DNA from: Rhodanobacter sp. UBA5168
Lineage (GTDB): Bacteria; Pseudomonadota; Gammaproteobacteria; Xanthomonadales; Rhodanobacteraceae
Assembly: GCA_002413455.1 (NCBI GenBank)
Contig: DHXA01000135.1
Location: 4,773-15,938, forward strand
DNA: 11,166 bases
Direction of reading: 5' to 3'
The position numbers and the translations under genes were made by a program. Below are positions 6,462 through 11,166 of the stretch, piece by piece (the first letter of the stretch is position 1; every line of letters begins with the position of its first letter). The notes under the pieces are model-generated. The model made no database searches and had not been told where the DNA came from. It saw only the letters and a list, made by a program, of their open reading frames with translations.

Positions 6462-7570
6462 CAGGGCCTTGGTGCGGTCGTCCGTACGACGAAGCGCGAT
6501 CTGCGCCATCGTGGTGCGCAAGACGCGGGCAGCGACCGGATGGCGCTCGGCATGGTAGGTATCGAGGAGGCTTTCCGGCGACGTCCGCTTGACCACCTGG
6601 GCCAGCTTCCATCCCAGGTTCACCGCATCCTGCATGCCGATGTTGAGGCCCTGCCCACCGACCGGGGAATGCACATGCGCCGCGTCGCCGGCCAGCAGAA
6701 CCCGTCCGGCGCGGTACGCGGCGGCCTGTCGAGTCATATCGGTGAACCTGGAGAGGAACGTGGGGCTGTGGATGCCGTAATCGGTGTCGTAGACGGCGAC
6801 GAGCGCCTCGCTGAGATCGCGCAGGGTGGGTTCGGTCGTGGATCCGAGGTGCTGTTCGGTCACCATCACCCGTATCGGCCCCCGTCCTTGTAGACCACTT
6901 CGCCGTCGCGGATCTCGTACTCCCGCTTGCCGAAGCCATGGGTGCCGATGGCGTCGTTGCGGATACCCAATGTCGGCTGGTCGGCCATCTCCACTTCGGC
7001 GATCAGCGCGCTCATGGTCGGATCCCAGCCGGGGAACTCGATGCCGGCTGCCTTGCGGACCAGGCTGCGGCCGCCATCGCACCCGACGAGATAGTCCGCG
7101 CGCAGCGACTGGCCGTCGGCCAGCGCGACGTCGACGCCGGTGTCGTCCTGCGCGATACCGGTCACTTCACGGCCGCGATGGAACGTCACCGCCAGCTCTG
7201 CGACCCAGCCGGCCAGGATGCGTTCGATGTGGTTCTGCCACAGGCCGAGCCCGTAGTTGTGCCGGGTGGGGAAGTCGCTGATGTCCAGGCGGGTCCCGGC
7301 GAACCCCGCGACCTGGGCTACCTGGCCCTGCGAGAGGAACCGATCGGCAATGCCAGGCTGATCGAGGATCTCGATGGTGCGCGAATGCAGACCGCCAGCG
7401 CGCGAGCCGGCGAGGTCCTGACTGGCGCGCCGCTCGACGATGGCAACATCCACGCCGGCCAAGGCCAGCTCGCCCGCCAGCATCAGCCCGGTCGGACCGC
7501 CTCCCACGATCACCACGCCATGCCCGGTCGTAGCCGCGCGCCCGTCGCTGTCGCGGCGGTCGCCGTCCAC
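6459..7570 (-). pseudogene. FAD-dependent aromatic monooxygenase, frameshifted and C-terminally truncated
   Basis: The N-terminal frame (7570 to about 6885) has the Rossmann FAD motif GVVIVGGGPTGLMLAGELAL, the ADYLVGCDGGRSLVRKAAG DG motif and the GWDPTM region of group A flavin hydroxylases (PgaE/RdmE/MhpA type). It meets a stop right after VVYKDGGRYG. The matching continuation is in another frame from about 6884, with RVMVTEQHLG, GRVLLAGDAAHVHSPVGGQG (the GD motif) and LNIGMQDAVNLGWKLAQVVK, and ends at RTDDRTKAL. One missing G in the run at 6879-6883 restores the frame. Full-length relatives carry roughly 100-150 further residues, replaced here by the sulfotransferase tail. The start is taken as GTG at 7570, two codons after an in-frame stop, with a poor ribosome site. 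Intact enzymes hydroxylate phenolic or polyketide rings using NAD(P)H and oxygen. Confidence 0.82.
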
Positions 7571-7867
7571 GCATCACGTCCGCTGGCACCCACTGCCCAT
7601 CGCCTTACACACCCCACCATGGATTCACCGCTTGCGCGCGGCCCACACTTCGACAACAGCACACTCATGGCGCCACTCCTGCGCAGGTTGCTTCGGTGGG
7701 CGATTGAGCGGCATGACCAGGGGCTTGCCGCAAGCCCCCGTGGTTTAAGATATTGGAAGTGGGAGGGGTGGCTCTCCGGTTTCGTCCAGCACTGGCGGAC
7801 AACCTCCTGACGAAGCCGCGACGCATTGCCGTACGACGGCACTGTCGATCCAAAAAGCCTCCCATGG
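7571..7867. other. About 300 bases without a supported gene
   Basis: The stretch lies between the start of the monooxygenase pseudogene and the end of the truncated DUF1428 copy. It holds the hairpin at 7720-7738 and no frame with family similarity on either strand. A 47-codon plus-strand frame at 7667-7810 is rich in Trp and Arg but has no ribosome site. The upstream region of the monooxygenase gene presumably once held its promoter; I find no clear -35/-10 pair. Confidence 0.5.
7720..7738. repeat. Perfect 8-bp hairpin with 3-base loop
   Basis: GGGGCTTG at 7720-7727 and CAAGCCCC at 7731-7738 form a perfect stem around CCG. Downstream on the plus strand is TGGTTTAAG, only a short T run, so it may be a relic terminator or a chance hairpin. 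It lies in the otherwise empty stretch. Confidence 0.4.
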
Positions 7868-8103
7868 TCAAGCCGGCGAGCCGATCGTCGGCGCGCAGCG
7901 GTCGAAGGGCAGGTCGCCGGCGGCTTCCATGCGGGGGTCCTTCATGAATTTCTCCATGCCCGTATCGCGGTCAGCTTGTCGGGCCATTCGACCGACGAGA
8001 ACACCGCGGATCCATCGTCCTTGGCCTGCACGGCGCGGCGGAAGTCGGTGAATTTGCCGTCGGGCACATCGTCGCCCCGGCACTCCATCACACGCGCGCC
8101 GTG
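7868..8103 (-). pseudogene. Truncated, frameshifted copy of the DUF1428 gene
   Basis: This is a broken paralogue of the intact DUF1428 gene at 9679-10035, same strand. The frame running down from about 8100 reads ARVMECRGDDVPDGKFTDFR and then RAVQAKDDGSAVFSSVEWPD, matching residues 36-80 of the intact protein. It then goes out of frame, and the continuation DTGMEKFMKDPRM is in the next frame, ending at a TGA at 7868-7870. By eye the DNA is about 85% identical to the intact copy over some 175 bases, with one base missing near 7961-7975 where the frame breaks. The first 35 or so codons and the start are absent; the final residues also differ from MIFGGFMPVV of the intact copy. It cannot make a full domain. 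Confidence 0.85.
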
Positions 8104-8271
8104 ATTCGGGCATGGCGGCGGGAATACAACGAGGAGCGACCGAAGAGACTGTCCTGGGGCCACCGAGGCTCGTGGGGATTCTGCCGCCGTGAATTTCGGT
8201 TGCCTCCTGTACGATTGCCCCTGTGTTGCAAAGGGGCGGGCGTGGCAACTCGCATGGTGTGAAACGGGGGC

Positions 8272-9591
8272 ATGGCGGCCGTGATGGGAAAAGAACCTGA
8301 AGCGCTGTTGCGCAGGCTTTCGGTACGGCAACGGATGACGGCGATCATCGCGCTCCTCTTGCTGCCGCTCGCCGTGCTCAGTGCCGTGAGCATGTTGGTC
8401 CTGAACGAGCAGGAGATGGCCTTTCGCGATTCCGTCGAGGAGTCGGTGCACGGGTTGCTCCCGCTGGGCACGCTGGAGTACTACCTTCAGCAGGCGCTGG
8501 TGGATGAGCTGTTGGCCGAGTCGAACGACTCGGTACCGGATTTTGCCGCGCTGACCCAGAATGTCGACAACAGCTTTTCCAGCATTCATGTCGGCATGGA
8601 CAGCAAGGACGTGCCGGAAGAGGTCCTGGATGATGCGCAAAAAGCCTGGGTGCAAGCGCGTCCCTCGGTTCGTCGGCTGGTCGAGCAGGTGCATGCCCAG
8701 CATTTGAGTGGGGCAGTGGCCAGCTTGAATACGCGCACGGAGCTGGAGCGCGCCATCCGGGATATCGCGAGTGCGCGCATGAGTCTTTCCGCCGTGCTGA
8801 AGGCGCGCTACGAGAAGGCCGCCGCCCAGCGAAAAAGCCAGTTGTACTGGCTGCTGTGGAGTTGGCTGGTCACCCTGACCGTGGCCGGGTTGCTGGTCGT
8901 GATCTTCCTGCGCTCCCTGCTTCGGCCGTTACAGGCGTTGACGCGTGCCGCCCGATGCATCGAGGAAGGTCAGGCAGGTGTGCGCGTGGACGTCGATGGG
9001 CAGGACGAGCTGGCGGTGCTGGCCGAGTGCTTCAACCGGATGACTGCCAACTGGGAGGCCACGCAGACCCACCTGCAGTCTGAAGCGATCAAGGACTCGC
9101 TCACCGGAGTGCTCAACCGTCGAGGCATCCTGTCCCATCTGGACGCCGAACTGGAGCTCCATCGGCTTCGGCAGCAACCCTTGAGCGTGCTGGCAATGGA
9201 TCTGGATGGCTTCAAGTTCATCAACGATCACTACGGACACAGCATGGGCGACCGCGCGCTGACCTGGGTTGCCAGCACCATGCGTGGCATGTTGCGTGAA
9301 AACGATCACCTGGGACGGCACGGCGGCGATGAATTCATTGCCGTGCTGCCGAACACGAGCCATGCCAGTGCGCTGGAAATCGCGTGCCGCATCAGCGAGG
9401 TCGTCCGCGAAGGTGCTGCCCGCGAGGCGGCCTACCCCGAGATAACCATCGGCGTTGCCACCACGCCGGCGGATGGCGACCGGGCCGCATCCTTGCTGGA
9501 GGCGGCCGACGCCAGGCTCTACGCGCAGAAGAAGCATCGCCGCACGACGGGCGATGCGGACAGTGCGGGCGGGCGCGACGAAGGCCCCTGA
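8272..9591 (+). CDS. Membrane-bound diguanylate cyclase (HAMP-GGDEF)
   Basis: The 439-residue protein has a short cytoplasmic start, a first membrane segment at about 22-44, a periplasmic helical sensor region of about 145 residues (45-190), a second membrane segment at 191-213, a HAMP domain at about 213-265 (P219, then ELAVLAECFNRMT) and a C-terminal GGDEF domain at about 268-425. The active-site motif is a perfect GGDEF at 351-355. The substrate-side DLDGFKFINDHYGH (310-323) is intact, and an RxxD inhibitory site (R342-D345) lies exactly five residues before GGDEF. It should make cyclic di-GMP from two GTP and be feedback-inhibited. The signal is unknown; the periplasmic part resembles four-helix-bundle sensors. 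The start is the ATG at 8272; an ATG at 8284 is an alternative, and neither has a strong ribosome site. Confidence 0.93.
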   Translation: MAAVMGKEPEALLRRLSVRQRMTAIIALLLLPLAVLSAVSMLVLNEQEMAFRDSVEESVHGLLPLGTLEYYLQQALVDELLAESNDSVPDFAALTQNVDNSFSSIHVGMDSKDVPEEVLDDAQKAWVQARPSVRRLVEQVHAQHLSGAVASLNTRTELERAIRDIASARMSLSAVLKARYEKAAAQRKSQLYWLLWSWLVTLTVAGLLVVIFLRSLLRPLQALTRAARCIEEGQAGVRVDVDGQDELAVLAECFNRMTANWEATQTHLQSEAIKDSLTGVLNRRGILSHLDAELELHRLRQQPLSVLAMDLDGFKFINDHYGHSMGDRALTWVASTMRGMLRENDHLGRHGGDEFIAVLPNTSHASALEIACRISEVVREGAAREAAYPEITIGVATTPADGDRAASLLEAADARLYAQKKHRRTTGDADSAGGRDEGP

Positions 9592-9609
9592 AAACCGGCT
9601 GTGTCACAA

Positions 9610-9657
9610 GCCAAACGGGAAGCCGCGCTGCTTGATTCGCAGAAACCGGGGTTTGGC
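9610..9657. terminator. Weak inverted repeats between convergent genes
   Basis: GCCAAAC at 9610-9616 and GTTTGGC at 9651-9657 are perfect inverted arms, and inside them AAACC (9643-9647) and GGTTT (9650-9654) form a smaller dyad. They lie in the 87-base gap between the convergent diguanylate cyclase and DUF1428 genes. There is no T run, so a role as a bidirectional terminator is only a possibility. Confidence 0.25.
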
Positions 9658-9678
9658 CGAGCTTCGCTCCCTTCCTGG

Positions 9679-10035
9679 CTACGCCGGCAGGCTGACCACC
9701 GGCATGAAGCCGCCGAAGATCATGCGCTTGCCGTCGAACGGGCAGTCGGCGGCGGCCGCCATGCGGGGATCCTTCATGAATTTCTCCATGCCGGCATCAC
9801 GGGTCGCCTTGTCGGGCCATTCGATCCACGAGAACACCACGGACTCATCGTCCCTGGCCTGCACGGCACGGCGAAAGTCGGTGAGCTTGCCTTCGGGCAC
9901 GTCGTCGCCCCAGCACTCCACTACCCGCGTGGCGCCGACCTCCAGAAAAATGGGGTCGAAGGTGCTGGCGTGCGCAATGAACTGGTCGCGCTTGGCATTG
10001 GGGACGGCGATCACGAAACCATCGACGTAGGACAT
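9679..10035 (-). CDS. DUF1428 family protein (dimeric alpha/beta barrel)
   Basis: The 118-residue protein reads MSYVDGFVIAVPNAKRDQFI at the start, then VVECWGDDVPEGKLTDFRRA (38-57), VVFSWIEWPDKATRDAGMEK (66-85), FMKDPRM, and ends FDGKRMIFGGFMPVVSLPA. This is the full pattern and usual length (about 117-120 residues) of DUF1428 (PF07237), a small cytosolic protein with a ferredoxin-like dimeric barrel related in fold to ABM proteins. No reaction is established for the family. The start ATG at 10033-10035 follows AGGAG at seven bases. A decayed second copy lies at 7868-8103, on the other side of the diguanylate cyclase gene. The gene is convergent with that cyclase gene and divergent from the SRPBCC gene. 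Confidence 0.9.
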   Translation of the reverse strand: MSYVDGFVIAVPNAKRDQFIAHASTFDPIFLEVGATRVVECWGDDVPEGKLTDFRRAVQARDDESVVFSWIEWPDKATRDAGMEKFMKDPRMAAAADCPFDGKRMIFGGFMPVVSLPA

Positions 10036-10355
10036 GGGGTTTCTCCTGGGTGGTCGGGGGGCCGATACGGCAACCCTCACCCAGGCGACGAACGAGAGCG
10101 GGCGCGATCGACATCGGACGCAAGGCAAAGGGGCAGAACAGGTAGCAGGCGCGGATGTGCGCTCTTGCAGCCCCGGATTGCCGGTGGTGTTGTCGTGCGC
10201 GTCCTCACGCGGCCTTGTTGCCTTCCTCACAAGCTGATTCGGTGCGATGAGCAAGACTTTTCGTGCAGGTCCCTGGACGCCGTTGGCCAAGGTGATCGCG
10301 CTACCTGATGTGGCGTCGCATTCCCTGTTTCCGAAAACCCCGACGGAGAAATCGC
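10036..10355. other. 320-base divergent intergenic region
   Basis: The region separates the DUF1428 gene (-) from the SRPBCC gene (+) and must hold both promoters. No frame in it resembles a protein. On the plus strand TTGGCC and TGATGT lie 17 bases apart about 40 bases before the SRPBCC start; this is the best promoter-like pair I see, and it is weak. A G run (six G) sits about 20 bases before the DUF1428 start. I see no strong dyad that would mark an operator. Confidence 0.4.
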
Positions 10356-10820
10356 ATGCACGAGACGACCGCAGAAGCTTCCACCCGCATCGATGCAACA
10401 CCCAACCAGGTCTGGCAGGTGCTTACCAACGCCAGCGAGTGGAGGACGTTCTTCATGGGCGTCCATCTCGAGACCGACTGGAAAGTGGGAAGCCCGGTGC
10501 GCATGACTGGCGAATTCAAGGGCAAATCGTTCGAGGACAAGGGCGAGATATTGGCCATCGAGCCGGCGAAATGCCTTTCCTTTTCGCACTTCAGCGGCGT
10601 GTCGGGCCAACCGGATGCGCCGGAGAACTATCACGTCGTGACGTTCGAGCTGGCGCCCAGCGATGCGGGCACCGAGGTGGTTCTCACCCAGTCCAACCTG
10701 AAAGGCGGCGTCACCGACGCCGACGAGAAGCATCGCGCCGAGTACGAGAAAAACTGGCAGACGGTGCTGAAGGGTCTGGGTGACGCGGCAGAGAAATTCG
10801 CGCATGGCACGAATGCCTGA
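10356..10820 (+). CDS. SRPBCC family protein (AHSA1/START-like)
   Basis: The 154-residue protein has the shape of an AHSA1-type SRPBCC domain over nearly its full length. TRIDATPNQVWQVLTNASEW (10-29) is the first strand and helix, with the W..FF that follows; then WKVGSPVRMTGEFKGKSFED (42-61), KGEILAIEPAKCLSFSHFSG (62-81), YHVVTFELAPSDAGTEVVLT (92-111), and a long C-terminal helix HRAEYEKNWQTVLKGLGDAA (126-145). Proteins of this type form a helix-grip pocket for hydrophobic ligands; roles range from lipid binding to cyclase, co-chaperone or stress functions, and no specific one can be given. I chose ATG 10356 because GGAG lies seven bases upstream; a frame extending 16 codons further has no ribosome site. 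It is followed, 242 bases on, by an AraC-type regulator in the same direction. Confidence 0.88.
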   Translation: MHETTAEASTRIDATPNQVWQVLTNASEWRTFFMGVHLETDWKVGSPVRMTGEFKGKSFEDKGEILAIEPAKCLSFSHFSGVSGQPDAPENYHVVTFELAPSDAGTEVVLTQSNLKGGVTDADEKHRAEYEKNWQTVLKGLGDAAEKFAHGTNA

Positions 10821-11062
10821 ACGCACCGGAATGGCCTGAAGCGTCTTGAGTCTTCGGGGCGCTCCCGACGACACGATCCTGTTCCGCTGAAACACGACTC
10901 GGATGCAAGAGTGCGTGATCCTTGCCCGCGCGTTTTCGACGGCGGAGGTGGCCGCTGACCAGATCCCGCAAGCCATCGCGGCCGGACCCGGCCGCAACGA
11001 CGATCACGCCAGACACCACTCGCCAGCAAGGCTTGAGCACTCCGGTGCGAGGTGGCACGATC

Positions 11063-11166
11063 ATGCAGGTGACCAATGAACTTGCCATGGCGCAGCACCT
11101 GCGCGACCTCGCGCGGCTGCGCCGCGTTCGCGACCGGATCGACCGGGAGTACGCGCAGCCGCTGGA
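11063..11166 (+). CDS. AraC-type helix-turn-helix regulator, N-terminal part (cut by window edge)
   Basis: The visible 34 codons read MQVTNELAMAQHLRDLARLR and then RVRDRIDREYAQPL. This is the opening of the short AraC-family regulators (about 120-160 residues) that consist almost only of the DNA-binding domain, where RDRIDREYAQPLDVEALA leads into the first helix-turn-helix. GAGG lies about 10 bases before the ATG at 11063. In other genomes such short regulators commonly sit beside SRPBCC, VOC or DUF1428 genes, which fits the neighbours here. The rest of the gene is outside the window, so the call rests on the first helix only. Confidence 0.7.
   Translation, partial: MQVTNELAMAQHLRDLARLRRVRDRIDREYAQPL

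Noticed and set aside
5969..6592. Plus-strand frame starting MKAFQPLPWSL after GGAGG
   Set aside because: The purine run is only two bases from the ATG, the protein resembles no family, and most of its length is antisense to the sulfotransferase remnant.
6938..7810. Plus-strand open frame of 290 codons opposite the monooxygenase
   Set aside because: Its sequence is a low-complexity shadow of the flavin monooxygenase, with no family similarity and no ribosome site.
7667..7810. 47-codon Trp- and Arg-rich plus-strand frame
   Set aside because: It has no ribosome site or homology I can recognise and contains a hairpin in its middle; too little to call a gene.
10056..10073. About 15 bases (G run plus CCGATACGG) shared with the monooxygenase frameshift site on the other strand
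   Set aside because: A match of this length is expected about once by chance in 11 kb of GC-rich DNA, and the flanks do not align.
10903..11079. 58-codon plus-strand frame starting MQECVILARAF
   Set aside because: It has no Shine-Dalgarno sequence, overlaps the AraC-type start in another frame and becomes His/Arg-rich without pattern.

Overview
The window is high-GC, gene-dense bacterial DNA. The gene types, the GC-rich codon use and the purine-rich ribosome binding sites suggest a gammaproteobacterium of the Xanthomonadales/Rhodanobacteraceae kind (Dyella, Rhodanobacter, Luteibacter relatives). That placement is inference, since no rRNA or other marker gene is present. I see no tRNA, rRNA, CRISPR array, insertion sequence or phage gene.

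Layout. 1-88 (-) is the start of a glutathione S-transferase gene cut by the window edge. 195-674 (-) encodes a PhnB-like VOC protein. 896-1300 (-) encodes a small membrane protein, divergent from a TetR-family regulator at 1362-1973 (+), with a perfect dyad between them. 2007-3862 (-) is a two-component operon in which a LytS-type histidine kinase overlaps its LytTR response regulator by 4 bases. 4039-4560 (+) encodes a four-helix membrane protein of unknown function. 5027-5365 (-) is an antibiotic-biosynthesis-monooxygenase-fold protein divergent from soxR at 5450-5929 (+). Their shared intergenic region holds a near-canonical SoxR box inside a promoter with a 19-bp spacer. 8272-9591 (+) is a membrane-bound GGDEF diguanylate cyclase. 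9679-10035 (-) is a DUF1428 protein, 10356-10820 (+) an SRPBCC/AHSA1 protein, and 11063-11166 (+) the start of a short AraC-type regulator cut by the window edge.

From about 4.65 to 8.1 kb the sequence is unusually decayed. It holds a SnoaL-like gene with an out-of-frame internal deletion, an FAD aromatic monooxygenase with a frameshift and a lost C-terminus, a sulfotransferase reduced to its C-terminal part and joined directly to that monooxygenase, and a truncated, frameshifted second copy of the DUF1428 gene. The intact soxR/ABM pair sits among these remnants.

How the genes work together. Most intact genes encode small single-domain proteins (VOC, ABM, DUF1428, SRPBCC) and local regulators (TetR, SoxR, LytTR, AraC). 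This looks like an accessory stress and small-molecule-response neighbourhood. The best-supported circuit is SoxR activation of the divergent ABM gene in response to redox-active compounds. I do not see a convincing undescribed multi-gene system. The most informative items are the SoxR promoter and the deletion scars.
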